A DNA stretch of 39,462 bases, from NCBI RefSeq assembly GCF_016863495.1, contig NZ_BOOZ01000056.1:1-39462 (forward strand), read 5' to 3'. Numbering within the stretch: position 1 is the stretch's first letter; every line of letters starts with the position of its first letter. Under the pieces are notes generated by a model. The model saw nothing but the letters and a program-made list of their open reading frames with translations, did not search any database and had not been told where the DNA came from. The position numbers and the translations under genes are program-made. This DNA is from Micromonospora andamanensis. GTDB taxonomy: Bacteria > Actinomycetota > Actinomycetes > Mycobacteriales > Micromonosporaceae. This document shows, one piece after another, positions 30,259 to 38,961 of this stretch.

Positions 30259-32235
30259 TCAGGACGCGGCGCAGGTCAGCCCGGAAGGCGTACCCGATCC
30301 GCTGCCGGTCAGCCCGAAGGTGGTGCTGGTCCCGGCGGCGAGTTGCCCGTTGTACGGCTCGTTGCGCACCGTCACGGTGGTGCCGGAGGTGGTGAGCCGG
30401 CCGTTCCACAGCGACGCGATGGTGGTACCGGCGGGGGCGGTCCAGGTCACCGTCCAGCCGGTGATGGCCGCCGTGCCGGTGTTGCGGACTGTCACCTCCG
30501 CCTGATAGCCGCCCTGCCAGGAACTGACCACCCGGTACGTCGCGGAGCAACCGGCGTCGCCGTTGCCGTTGTCGTTGCCCGCCGTGGTGGTGACCGTCGA
30601 CGGCGGCGACGCCGCCGAGACGTTGCCGGCCGCGTCGCGGGCGCGCACGGTGAAGGTGTAGCTGGTCGAGGCGCTCAGCCCGGTCGCCCGGTAGGTGGTT
30701 CCGGAGACCGTGCCGACCACGGTGGCGGCTGCGGAACCGGTGGTCCGCAGCACCTCGTACGAGGTGACGCCCACATCGTCCGTGGCCGCCGCCCAGTTCA
30801 GCGTGGCGGCGGTGGCTGTCACGTCGGTGGCGGTCGGCCGACCGGGTGCGGTAGGCGCGGTGGTGTCACCGGGGCCGGGACCACCTGCGTAACGCTCGGC
30901 GAGGCTGATGCCGGTGGTGGAGCCGGCGCCGCCGAGGCGCACGTCGTGGTCGAGGCCGACGAACTTGCCGTTGTGCTGCCACAGCGCGGGCTTGAGCATC
31001 TGGTTGTACTTCGTCTCGTCCCAGCTGGCCCAGTCGTCGAGCAGCAGACCCCCGGTGTCACCGGAGTTGGGGTTGAGGCACCAGAAGGTGTGGTGGATGC
31101 CGTTCTCGATCATCAGGTCGCGCAGCGCGGCCATCCAGCGGTCCTGCCGGGCGTCCTGCCCCAGCCGGCCGCCCCACTCCCCGACCAGCAGCGGCGCGAT
31201 GTTCTGCTCGTGGATGTAGAACCAGTTCGGCCGCCACACGTCGTTCGTCAGCGAGTCCTTGTCGAAGTCACCGGCGAACCACGGCTGCTCGTACACCAGG
31301 GGCCCGTAGTCGTGCGGTGAGTAGACCAGTTGATCCTGCTGGGCGCCGAGGTTGACCGGGTGTTCGGCGACGCCGCGCAGGTTGCCGCCCCACCAGTTGT
31401 AGTGGTAGTTGGGGCTGCGGTCGGGGTTGGTGTTCGGCGAGTTCCAGGTGGCACCGGCGCGCGGGTAGATCTCGATGCCCTCGCAGAGGATCAGCAGGTT
31501 CGGGTTGATCGCCAGGATCCGCCGGCCCGCCGTCTCGCAGGCGTACTTGAAGTTGTCCTGGTCGGTGCTGGAGTCCCACTTGGCCCGTTGGGGATCGTTA
31601 GGGGTTCCGTGCGGCTCGTTCTTGATGTCCATCGCGACGATCGTGTCGTTCGTCCGGTAGCGGGTGGTGATCCATTCCCAGCCCTGGAAGAACTGCTCCG
31701 GGGTGATGCTGCCCTTCCACCACACCGGATAGACGTGGCCGGAGTTGTCCGCCTCGGCGCTGTGCACGTCGAGCATGACCTTCAGGCCGTACTCCTCGCA
31801 GAGCGCGAGCCAGTGGTCGAAGACTTGGAGGTTGTTCAGGCCGTCCAGCTCCGGGTTGACGTACGTGTTGACGTTGGGCCGGATCGTCTGGCCGGCCTTC
31901 CATTCGAGCAGCAGTTGCGTGGAGATGGGTACCCGTACGATGTTGATGCCCCGCTGGGCCATCTGACGGGTGATCGATTCGAGGTTGCCGGACCAGAGGC
32001 CGTGGAAGACCCGTTCGCTGGCGTTGAAGCCGAACCAGTTGGCCCCGGTGAGCCAGACCTCGTTGCCGGCCTCGTCGACGATCCGGTTGCCGTCGGTGTG
32101 CAACCAGTCGGCAGTGGCCGCGGCGGCCGGTACCGCAGCCGTCGGGGCCGCTGTCGCGGCGGGTGCGACGGCGGTCAGGCCGAGCAGGGCCACGGCCGCT
32201 GTCACGGCGGCCTGGAGTTTTCTACGTGCAGACAT
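30259..32235 (-). CDS. Secreted GH5 cellulase with Fn3 and CBM2 domains
   Basis: A protein of 658 aa from ATG 32235. A signal peptide (residues 1 to about 35, ending ATAA) leads to a glycoside hydrolase family 5 domain (about 42-440): LTGANWFGFNASE, IVRVPIS, acid/base Glu207 in DIKNEPHG, YSPHDYGP, and nucleophile Glu353 in LLVGEWGG. Next come an Fn3 domain (about 457-545, TAPGRPTATDVTATAATLNW) and a family 2 cellulose-binding module (about 558-658, CSATYRVVSSWQGGYQAEV, with tryptophans and terminal Cys). It cleaves beta-1,4-glucan outside the cell. A CebR-type operator 64 bases upstream predicts induction by cellobiose. It has its own promoter, separated from the urt operon by a hairpin repeat. 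Confidence 0.94.
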   Translation of the reverse strand: MSARRKLQAAVTAAVALLGLTAVAPAATAAPTAAVPAAAATADWLHTDGNRIVDEAGNEVWLTGANWFGFNASERVFHGLWSGNLESITRQMAQRGINIVRVPISTQLLLEWKAGQTIRPNVNTYVNPELDGLNNLQVFDHWLALCEEYGLKVMLDVHSAEADNSGHVYPVWWKGSITPEQFFQGWEWITTRYRTNDTIVAMDIKNEPHGTPNDPQRAKWDSSTDQDNFKYACETAGRRILAINPNLLILCEGIEIYPRAGATWNSPNTNPDRSPNYHYNWWGGNLRGVAEHPVNLGAQQDQLVYSPHDYGPLVYEQPWFAGDFDKDSLTNDVWRPNWFYIHEQNIAPLLVGEWGGRLGQDARQDRWMAALRDLMIENGIHHTFWCLNPNSGDTGGLLLDDWASWDETKYNQMLKPALWQHNGKFVGLDHDVRLGGAGSTTGISLAERYAGGPGPGDTTAPTAPGRPTATDVTATAATLNWAAATDDVGVTSYEVLRTTGSAAATVVGTVSGTTYRATGLSASTSYTFTVRARDAAGNVSAASPPSTVTTTAGNDNGNGDAGCSATYRVVSSWQGGYQAEVTVRNTGTAAITGWTVTWTAPAGTTIASLWNGRLTTSGTTVTVRNEPYNGQLAAGTSTTFGLTGSGSGTPSGLTCAAS

Positions 32236-32298
32236 GCGACTTCCTCTGTGGTGGGTGAGGGAGCGAGCACGTCGAGGAACAGTCCTGCCCAGGGACCG

Positions 32299-32312
32299 TG
32301 GGAGCGCTTCCA
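32299..32312. promoter_or_regulatory. CebR-type operator of the cellulase gene
   Basis: TGGGAGCGCTTCCA differs by one base from the perfect 14-bp palindrome TGGGAGCGCTCCCA bound by CebR/CelR repressors of actinomycetes. It lies 64 bases upstream of the cellulase start, so cellobiose-type derepression is expected. Confidence 0.85.
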
Positions 32313-32347
32313 CGCCCACCCTAGGCGGTCAACCTCCACAACGGAAG

Positions 32348-32451
32348 ACCCACCCACCACCCTCGCCGATCTTGCACTTTCCGTCCCCGCAAAGGCAACT
32401 GAAGGGGCATATTGGCGACCGAAAGTGCGAGATCGGCGGTGTGGGGGTGGG
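32348..32451. repeat. Intergenic palindromic element with GATCTTGCACTTT arms
   Basis: The inner arms CGCCGATCTTGCACTTTC (32364-32381) and its near-complement at 32421-32438 pair with one mismatch; outer arms rich in CCCACC/GGTGGG extend the stem. It lies just after urtE and before the cellulase promoter, so it can end urt transcription. The same core recurs at the window end (39445-39457), which marks it as a dispersed repeat. Confidence 0.75.
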
Positions 32452-33147
32452 TTAGACCGCCAGGGCTTCGCGGACGGTGTGTTCGGCGGTGGTGCCGCCG
32501 TCGCCGGAGGAGGTGACGCGGCCGGACTCGAGGACGTGGTAGCGGTCGGCGACCCGCAGCGCGAAGCCGAGGTGCTGTTCGACCAGGAGCACGCTGAACC
32601 CGGTCTGGGCGATGAGCGCCACGATCCGGTCCTGGATCTCGGTCACCACCGACGGTTGGATGCCCTCGGTCGGTTCGTCGAGCATCAGCAGCCGGGGCCG
32701 GGTGATCAGGGCCCGGGCGATGGCCAGTTGTTGACGCTGACCGCCGGAGAGCAGCCCGGCCCGCCGGCGCAGCAACTGACGCAGCGCCGGGAACAGGTCC
32801 AGCACCTCCGAGGTGGCCGCCGCGCCGTCGCGACGGCCGTCGGCGACCAGGCGCAGGTTCTCCGCCGCGGTCAGGTGCGGGAAGCACTGCTGCCCCTGCG
32901 GCACGTACGCGATCCCCCGGGCGACCCGCTGGTGCGGGGCCAGCCGGGTGATGTCCTCGCCGTCGAGTTCGACCCGCCCGGCGGTGGGGCGCAGCAGGCC
33001 GGCGGCCACCCGCAGCAGGGTCGACTTGCCGGCGCCGTTGTGGCCGAGCACCGTGGCGACCCCGTCGGCGGGCACCGCCACGTCGACGCCGTGCAGCACC
33101 CGGCTGCGCCCGTAACCGGCGTGCACGCCACGCATCGCGAGCATCAT
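32452..33147 (-). CDS. urtE: Urea ABC transporter ATP-binding protein UrtE
   Basis: A protein of 231 aa, the normal UrtE/LivF length. The Walker A (LGHNGAGKSTLL), Q-loop (YVPQGQQCFPHLT), signature (LLSGGQRQQLAIARAL), Walker B (LLMLDEPTEGI) and H-switch (LLVEQHL) are all intact. The TEGIQPSVV sequence after Walker B is typical of UrtE. Its ATG overlaps the urtD stop (ATGA). With UrtD it drives ATP-dependent uptake through UrtBC. It is the last gene of the urt operon, and a hairpin repeat follows. Confidence 0.93.
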   Translation of the reverse strand: MMLAMRGVHAGYGRSRVLHGVDVAVPADGVATVLGHNGAGKSTLLRVAAGLLRPTAGRVELDGEDITRLAPHQRVARGIAYVPQGQQCFPHLTAAENLRLVADGRRDGAAATSEVLDLFPALRQLLRRRAGLLSGGQRQQLAIARALITRPRLLMLDEPTEGIQPSVVTEIQDRIVALIAQTGFSVLLVEQHLGFALRVADRYHVLESGRVTSSGDGGTTAEHTVREALAV

Positions 33148-33917
33148 GCCTCCGTACGCGTCGGGGCCGACCCGGCGTCGACCGGGTGACCGAGGTAGAC
33201 CTCCTGCACGCGCGGATCGGCCTGCACCTGCGCGACGGTGCCCTCGCTGAGCACCCGCCCGGCGTGCAGCACGGTGACGGTACGCGCGAAGCGGCGCAGG
33301 AAGTCCATGTCGTGCTCGATCACCACCACCGTGCGGTCCTGGCTGACCTTCTCCAACAGTTGCCCGGTGGCGTCGCGTTCCTCGTGGCTCATGCCGGCGA
33401 CCGGCTCGTCGAGCAGCAGCAGCCGGGTGTCCTGCACCAGCAGCATGCCGATTTCCAGCCACTGCTTCTGCCCGTGGGCGAGGGTGCCGGCGAGCTGGTC
33501 GGCGCGGCTCGCCAGGCCGATCACGTCGAGCGCCTCGGCCACCTCGTCGGGCACGCCGTGGCGGCGGCGCAGCAACGTCCCCCAGCCACGCCGGGCACCG
33601 GCGGCGATGTCGAGGTTCTGCAACACCGTCAGTTCCTCGAACACCGTCGAGGTCTGGAAGGTCCGGCCGACGCCGAGCCGGCTGATCCGGTGCACCGGCC
33701 TACCGAGCAGTTCCCGGTCACCGAAGCGCACCGAGCCGGTGGCCCGGACCAACCCGGTGACCGCGTCCACGAGGGTGGTCTTGCCGGCGCCGTTGGGTCC
33801 GATCAGGAACCGGATGTCACCTGGGGCGACGTCGAGGGACACCCCGTCGACGGCGGTGAACCCGTCGAAACTCACCCGCAGGTCGCGTACGTAGAGCCCG
33901 TGCAGTTGCCCGGTCAT
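33144..33917 (-). CDS. urtD: Urea ABC transporter ATP-binding protein UrtD
   Basis: A protein of 257 aa of the LivG/UrtD type: Walker A (LIGPNGAGKTTLV), Q-loop region (GVGRTFQTSTVFEELTV), a variant signature reading LAHGQKQWLEIGMLL, which is the UrtD hallmark, Walker B (LLLLDEPVAGM) and H-loop (VVVIEHDMDFL). Its ATG at 33917 overlaps the urtC stop. Longer frames upstream lie inside urtC. It pairs with UrtE as the heterodimeric ATPase. Confidence 0.93.
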   Translation of the reverse strand: MTGQLHGLYVRDLRVSFDGFTAVDGVSLDVAPGDIRFLIGPNGAGKTTLVDAVTGLVRATGSVRFGDRELLGRPVHRISRLGVGRTFQTSTVFEELTVLQNLDIAAGARRGWGTLLRRRHGVPDEVAEALDVIGLASRADQLAGTLAHGQKQWLEIGMLLVQDTRLLLLDEPVAGMSHEERDATGQLLEKVSQDRTVVVIEHDMDFLRRFARTVTVLHAGRVLSEGTVAQVQADPRVQEVYLGHPVDAGSAPTRTEA

Positions 33918-35083
33918 GCCGCTCCCTCCCGCCGCCGCAACCGAAGTCGGCGCAGCAGGCCCGGGCGCGGTTCGCCGTCGTCGCGGCGGCGGGCCAGGCC
34001 GATAAGCGACGCCAGGCCGCCGGGCAGGAAGGCCACCACCACCACGAACAACAGGCCCTGGAGGTACGTCCAGGTGCCCGGGAAACGCTCCGACAGGGCG
34101 GTACGGGCCCAGACCACCGCGACCGCGCCGAGCACCGGGCCGAGCAGCGTGGCCCGACCGCCCACGGCGACGCCGATGACGAACTCGATGGACGGCACGA
34201 TCCCGATCAGCGCCGGGGAGATGATGCCCACCGCGGGTACGAACAGCGCGCCGGCCAGCCCGGCCATGCCGGCGGCGACCACGTACGCGACGAGTTTGAC
34301 GGTGGCCGGGTCGTAGCCGAGGAAACGGACCCGTTCCTCCGAGTCGCGGACGGCCACCAGCAGTTCGCCGTAGCGGCACTGCGTCAGGTGCCGGGCCAGG
34401 GCCAGCAGCGCCAGCAGGGTGCCGGCGATGATGAAGTAGACCATCCGCTGGTTGACCGGGTCGTCCAGGTCGTAGCCGAAGAAGCCCTGGATGTCGGTGA
34501 GCCCGTTGGTGCCGCCGGTGGTGCCCTGCTGTCCGATCAGCAGGATCACCATGGCGGCGGCGAGAGCCTGGCTGAGGATGGCGAAGTAGGCGCCGCGTAC
34601 CCGGCGACGGAAGACCAGGGACCCGAGCACGAAGGCGACGGCCATCGGCAGCAGCACCGTGGCGGGCAGGGCGAACCACGGGCTGGCGAAGGGTCGCCAC
34701 CACAGTGGCAGCTCGTCGAGTTGCCCGTACAGCAACATGAAGTCGGGCATGTTGCCCGGACCCGCGTCGGCCAGCTTGAGGTGCATGGCCATCGCGTAGC
34801 CACCGAGGCCGAAGAAGACACCCTGGCCGAGGGTGAGCATGCCGCCTCGGCCCCAGGCCAGGCCGATGCCGACCGCGACCATTGCCACGCAGAGGTACTT
34901 GGCCAGCAGGGAGAGCCGGAAGTCCGAGAGCACCAGCGGCGCGACGGCGAAGAGCAGAGCCGCGCCGAAGGCGAACCCGGCGGCGGCCCGGTAGCGGTGC
35001 CGGGACGGTCCGGCCGCCGGTCTGGTCGGTGGTGCCGGCGCGGGATCGGCGGCGGCGACGGGATCTCGGGCGACGGTGGTCAT
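33914..35083 (-). CDS. urtC: Urea ABC transporter permease UrtC
   Basis: A protein of 389 aa with about ten membrane helices of the LivM type. GRGGMLTLGQGVFFGLGGYA, GQQGTTGGTNGLTDIQGFFG and VAVRDSEERVRFLGYDPATV are typical of UrtC. ATG 35083 overlaps the urtB stop (ATGA), which decides the start against a longer frame at 35128. An Ala/Pro-rich N-terminal tail precedes the first helix. It forms the membrane channel with UrtB. Confidence 0.93.
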   Translation of the reverse strand: MTTVARDPVAAADPAPAPPTRPAAGPSRHRYRAAAGFAFGAALLFAVAPLVLSDFRLSLLAKYLCVAMVAVGIGLAWGRGGMLTLGQGVFFGLGGYAMAMHLKLADAGPGNMPDFMLLYGQLDELPLWWRPFASPWFALPATVLLPMAVAFVLGSLVFRRRVRGAYFAILSQALAAAMVILLIGQQGTTGGTNGLTDIQGFFGYDLDDPVNQRMVYFIIAGTLLALLALARHLTQCRYGELLVAVRDSEERVRFLGYDPATVKLVAYVVAAGMAGLAGALFVPAVGIISPALIGIVPSIEFVIGVAVGGRATLLGPVLGAVAVVWARTALSERFPGTWTYLQGLLFVVVVAFLPGGLASLIGLARRRDDGEPRPGLLRRLRLRRREGAA

Positions 35084-35967
35084 GCGAGGCTCCTGGTGCG
35101 CAGGGTGAACAGGCCCTGGGGTCGCCACTGGAGGAACGCGACGATGGCGATGAAGACCATCACCTTGGCGACACTGAGGGTGGTGAGGTATTCGCCGGTG
35201 GCCTGGAGCACGCCCAGGGCGAAGGCGACGATGACGGTGCCCTTGAGCTGGCCGATCCCACCGACCACGACGACCAGGAAGGCGTCGATGATCAGGTTGG
35301 TGCCCATTGTGGGACCGATCGGCCCGAGCAGGGTGAGGGCCACTCCGGCGATGCCGGCCAGGCCGGAACCGATGAAGAAGGTCATCCGGTCGACCCGGGT
35401 GGTGGCGATGCCGGAGACGGCGGCCAGGTCCCGGTTCTGCACCACGGCCCGGATCCGGCGGCCCAGCGGGGTGACCCGCAGGGCGACTGTCAACGCGACG
35501 ACCGCGCTGCCGGCCAGGGCGAGGATGAACAGCCGGTTGTTGGCCACGGTGATGCCGCCGGGCAGCCCGATGTTGCCGGTGAGCAGTTCCGGGGCGCGGG
35601 TCTGCACGTTCGGGCTGCCGAAGATGTCCCGGGCGAGCTGTTGCAGGATCAGTGACACCCCCCAGGTGACGAGCAGGGTGTCCAGCGGGCGGGCGTAGAG
35701 ACGGCGGATCAACAGGATCTCCAGCAGCACGCCCATCGCGCCGGCCACCACGAAGGCGACCGGCAGGGCGATCAGCAGCGACCAGCCGGCCGCGGTGATG
35801 ACCTGTTGCAGGACGTACGTGGTGTAGGCCCCGGCCATGATGAACTCGCCGTGGGCCATGTTGATCACGCCCATCTGGCCGAAGGTGAGCGCCAGGCCGA
35901 GCGCGATGAGCAGCAGCACCGCCCCGATGCTGACGCCGGTGAAGAGTTGGCCGATGAGAACTGTCAC
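35080..35967 (-). CDS. urtB: Urea ABC transporter permease UrtB
   Basis: A protein of 295 aa with about eight membrane helices of the LivH type: ALGLALTFGQMGVINMAHGE, LLVTWGVSLILQQLARDIFG, VQNRDLAAVSGIATTRVDRM and the C-terminal QWRPQGLF. GTG 35967 is the start. It is slightly shorter than some UrtB proteins because no N-terminal leader is present. It lies 70 bases after urtA with a strong hairpin in between, which probably lowers expression of urtBCDE relative to urtA. Confidence 0.93.
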   Translation of the reverse strand: MTVLIGQLFTGVSIGAVLLLIALGLALTFGQMGVINMAHGEFIMAGAYTTYVLQQVITAAGWSLLIALPVAFVVAGAMGVLLEILLIRRLYARPLDTLLVTWGVSLILQQLARDIFGSPNVQTRAPELLTGNIGLPGGITVANNRLFILALAGSAVVALTVALRVTPLGRRIRAVVQNRDLAAVSGIATTRVDRMTFFIGSGLAGIAGVALTLLGPIGPTMGTNLIIDAFLVVVVGGIGQLKGTVIVAFALGVLQATGEYLTTLSVAKVMVFIAIVAFLQWRPQGLFTLRTRSLA

Positions 35968-35994
35968 GGTGCGTACTCCGAACTGCTGGTGGGG

Positions 35995-36028
35995 CGGTTC
36001 GGGCGGGACCTGGGTCCCGCCCGAACCG
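35995..36028 (-). terminator. Attenuating hairpin between urtA and urtB
   Basis: A perfect 16-bp inverted repeat (35995-36010 against 36013-36028) with only two bases in the loop. It lies 9 bases after the urtA stop. Such hairpins after binding-protein genes give partial termination or protect the urtA message 3' end, making UrtA more abundant than the permease. Confidence 0.8.
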
Positions 36029-36037
36029 GGGTGACGG

Positions 36038-37282
36038 CTAGCTCAGGCCGCCGGCCCACGGGTAGCTCTTGAGGTACGGGTCAGGGGTGATCGGCTGTCC
36101 GGAGTTCCAGACCTCGGTGATCAGCCCGTCCGCACCGACCTTGCCGACGCGCGCCGTCTTGGCGATGTGCTGGGTGGCACCGTCCACTGTGACCAGCCCC
36201 TCGGGTGCCTCGAAGGTGATGCCGTCGGAGGCCTCACGGACCTTCTCCACGTCGAAGGTGCCGGCCTTCTCGACCATCGCCTTCCACAGGTAGACCGAGA
36301 CGTACGCGGCCTCCATCGGGTCGCTCGTCGGCTTGTCCGCCCCGTACTTGGCCTTGTACGCCGCGACGAACTTCTCGTTCGCCGCACCCGGCGTGGTCTG
36401 GTAGTAGTTCCAGGCGGTGAGCTGCCCCTCCAGGTACTGGGTGCCGATGCTCTTGACCTCCTCCTCGGCGATCGACACCGACACCACGGGCATGCTGGCG
36501 GCGGTCAGCCCGGCGGACTTGTACTCCTTGAAGAACGCCACGTTGCTGTCGCCGTTGAGCGTGTTGAAGACCGCGTCCGCGCCGGAGGACTTCACCTTGT
36601 TCGTGATGGTGCCGAACTCGGTGGAGCCCAGCGGCGCGTAGTCCTCCCCCAGCACCTTCATGCCGTTCGCCTCGGCGTACGCCTTAATGATCTTGTTCGC
36701 GGTGCGCGGGAAGACGTAGTCGGAGCCGACCAGGTAGAGCGAGGTGGCCCCCTGGGCCTTGAGGTAGTCCAGGCCGGGAACGATCTGCTGGTTGGTCGTG
36801 GCTCCGGTGTAGAAGATGTACGGCGACTGCTCCAGGCCCTCGTACTGCACCGGGTAGAACAGCAGCGCCTTGTTCTTCTCGAACACCGGCTTGACGGCCT
36901 TGCGACTGGCCGAGGTCCAGCAGCCGAAGACGGCCGCCACCCGGTCCTCCCGGATCAGCTTCTCGGCCTTCTCGGCGAAGGTCGGCCAGTCCGAGGCGCC
37001 GTCCTCGCCGACGGGTTCGATCTTCTTGTCGAGCACGCCCCCGGCGGCGTTGATCTCCTCGATCGCCAGCATGATCGAGTCCCTGACGGTCACCTCACTG
37101 ATGGCCATGGTGCCGGAGAGGGAGTTGAGCAGGCCCACCTTGACGGTGTCGCCGGAGACATCGGCGGCGACTCCCGCAGCGGTGTTCCCGTCGGTGGTCT
37201 TGCTGCCGCACGCGGCCAGCGCAGCCGCGGCGACCAGGGTCATGGCACCCGCCAGGATGCGGCGGCCCCGGATCAGTGTCAT
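36038..37282 (-). CDS. urtA: Urea ABC transporter substrate-binding lipoprotein UrtA
   Basis: A protein of 414 aa from the ATG at 37282, behind GGGAGA. The signal peptide ends in the lipobox LAAC (Cys25). The type-I periplasmic-binding fold follows: VKVGLLNSLSGTMAISEVTV, CWTSASRKAVKPVFEKNKAL, LFYPVQYEGLEQSPYIFYTG, YLVGSDYVFPRTANKIIKAY and LNGDSNVAFF, all typical of UrtA. It captures urea (possibly short amides) at the membrane surface for UrtBCDE. The operon is likely induced under nitrogen limitation. No urease genes are in the window. Confidence 0.94.
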   Translation of the reverse strand: MTLIRGRRILAGAMTLVAAAALAACGSKTTDGNTAAGVAADVSGDTVKVGLLNSLSGTMAISEVTVRDSIMLAIEEINAAGGVLDKKIEPVGEDGASDWPTFAEKAEKLIREDRVAAVFGCWTSASRKAVKPVFEKNKALLFYPVQYEGLEQSPYIFYTGATTNQQIVPGLDYLKAQGATSLYLVGSDYVFPRTANKIIKAYAEANGMKVLGEDYAPLGSTEFGTITNKVKSSGADAVFNTLNGDSNVAFFKEYKSAGLTAASMPVVSVSIAEEEVKSIGTQYLEGQLTAWNYYQTTPGAANEKFVAAYKAKYGADKPTSDPMEAAYVSVYLWKAMVEKAGTFDVEKVREASDGITFEAPEGLVTVDGATQHIAKTARVGKVGADGLITEVWNSGQPITPDPYLKSYPWAGGLS

Positions 37283-37736
37283 CAATTCTCCCTGCGTCGC
37301 GTGTGACGTCAGTCAGTGCCCGGGAACGATCGTCGGTCCCGAGTCGAAGTGCGGATCTGGGTAACTGCGGTGCGGTCCGTCGGTACTTTGCGCGCTACCG
37401 GGTGCGGCGGGTGGACACCGAACCGGCGGCGAATGGAATATCGGGCAGGGAAAGCTTCGATCCGTTTCGTTGCGCGGATGTTTCCCAATCCTCAATAGAC
37501 TGTTTCCGCTGGCCCGGAGCGCCCTGACTAGGGCCACGAAAAATGCCGGCACCTCGCCCGGGAGAATCGGCGAAATGGCACCGGCACACAATTATCAGCC
37601 GCAGTCGGCTGCACTTTCCGTCCATCACCGGACGGTGGTCATATCCGACGCGACGGTCGGATGCTTCACGTAGGAAGTATCTTTGCCGCCGGCCGACGGA
37701 CCTGTCAAGGCACGGTCCGGTCACGCCCTACGGAGA
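37283..37736. other. Long, AT-enriched leader and promoter region of urtA
   Basis: This gap of 454 bases separates urtA from the AmiC-like gene, both leftward. It is lower in GC than its surroundings, holds three GTTTC sequences around 37450-37510 (GAAAC toward urtA), and includes TGCACTTTCCGTCC at 37610-37623, also found inside the repeat at 32373-32386. GlnR sites contain GTnAC and GAAAC half-sites, but the spacing here is not canonical. I see no gene. Confidence 0.5.
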
Positions 37737-38864
37737 TCACAGTTCAGCGAGGACTGTGAAGTCCAGCCCGTCGGCCTCGGCCAGGTAGATCCGCTGGCGG
37801 ACGTGCCGACGACGCAGCCGCAACTCGCCACGCGGCCCGTCGTACGACACCACGTCCGCGGATGCCTCCACCGCTCGTACGTCGAGCGTGCCGGCCTTGG
37901 CGATCAGGGCGGCCAGCAACATCACACCCTCGTAACAGGACTCACCGAGGCTGCCCAGCGGCGGTGCCTCCAGCCCGAAGCGGCGACCGAAGCTGCCGTG
38001 GAAGTCGAGGTTCTCCTGGGTCACCAGGCCGGCGAAGAAACCCGCAGCGCTGAACAGCCCCCGGGTGTTGGCGGCACCACTGGCCAGCAGCATGTTCTCG
38101 TCCATCAGGGTGCTCAGCCGCAGGCACCGCTGATCCAGACCGGCCCGCGCGAACGCCCGGTTGAACCGGACCGCGTCGGCGCCCACGAGCAGCATGAGCA
38201 CCCCGTCGGCGTCGCTGTGTTCGATGCGGCGCAGCACCTCGGCGTAGTCGTGCGTCTCCAGCGGCAGGAAGTGCTGACCGACCACGCGCCCGCCGCTGCG
38301 CAGCGCGTACCGGTGGGCCGCCCGGGTGGTTCGGCGTGGCCAGACGTAGTCGTTGCCGACCACGAACCAGCGCCGCACCCCGAGATCCCCGGCGAGCACC
38401 CGCATCGCCGGTCCCAGCTGCGCGTCCGGCGTCTCGCTCGTCAGAAAGACGCCCTCGGTCCGCTCACCGCCCTCGTACAGGGCGGTGTAGACGTACGGCA
38501 CCCGGTGCGCGATGCGCGGCGCCACCGCCTGGCGTACGGAGGAGATGTGCCAGCCGGTGACCCCCTGTACCGCGCCCACCGACACCAGCGCCTCCACCTC
38601 GGCGGCCACCTCGGCCGGTGGCGCCCCGCCGTCGACAGGCACCAGCCGCAACTCCCGACCGAGCACGCCGCCGCGCCGGTTAAGTTCCTCGACCGCGAGC
38701 TGCGCGCAGAGTTCACAGCTCGGGCCGAACATGCCCGCCGGGCCACGCATCGGGTAGACGAGCGCGATACTGACCACGCCGCTGTCGACGGTCAGCCAGG
38801 ACGCCCCGGCGGTGATGCTCTCCCCCGCCTGCGGGCGCCCGGACCCCGGTGCCGGCGCGGACAT
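37737..38864 (-). CDS. Cytoplasmic AmiC/UrtA-like ligand-binding protein
   Basis: A protein of 375 aa from ATG 38864 (a GTG two codons earlier is possible). It has the type-I periplasmic-binding fold of the AmiC/FmdD/UrtA group: VSIALVYPMRGPAGMFGPSC, AVEELNRRGGVLGREL, GWHISSVRQAVAPRIAHRVP, WFVVGNDYVWPRRTTRAAHR, LVGADAVRFNRAF and GSLGESCYEGVMLLAAL. There is no signal peptide or lipobox, and the length fits AmiC (about 385 aa) rather than a transport protein. AmiC senses amides in the cytosol and holds the antiterminator AmiR. I infer a urea or amide sensor for the neighbouring urt operon. It diverges from a MarR gene. Confidence 0.85.
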   Translation of the reverse strand: MSAPAPGSGRPQAGESITAGASWLTVDSGVVSIALVYPMRGPAGMFGPSCELCAQLAVEELNRRGGVLGRELRLVPVDGGAPPAEVAAEVEALVSVGAVQGVTGWHISSVRQAVAPRIAHRVPYVYTALYEGGERTEGVFLTSETPDAQLGPAMRVLAGDLGVRRWFVVGNDYVWPRRTTRAAHRYALRSGGRVVGQHFLPLETHDYAEVLRRIEHSDADGVLMLLVGADAVRFNRAFARAGLDQRCLRLSTLMDENMLLASGAANTRGLFSAAGFFAGLVTQENLDFHGSFGRRFGLEAPPLGSLGESCYEGVMLLAALIAKAGTLDVRAVEASADVVSYDGPRGELRLRRRHVRQRIYLAEADGLDFTVLAEL

Positions 38865-38961
38865 GAACACATGGTGGCCGCCGCCGCTGGGGGAAGACCA
38901 GCCCTCCCAGCCAGCGGGACATCTCGGTACGATGACACCGCATCCGCGAGGCGGGAGTGCC

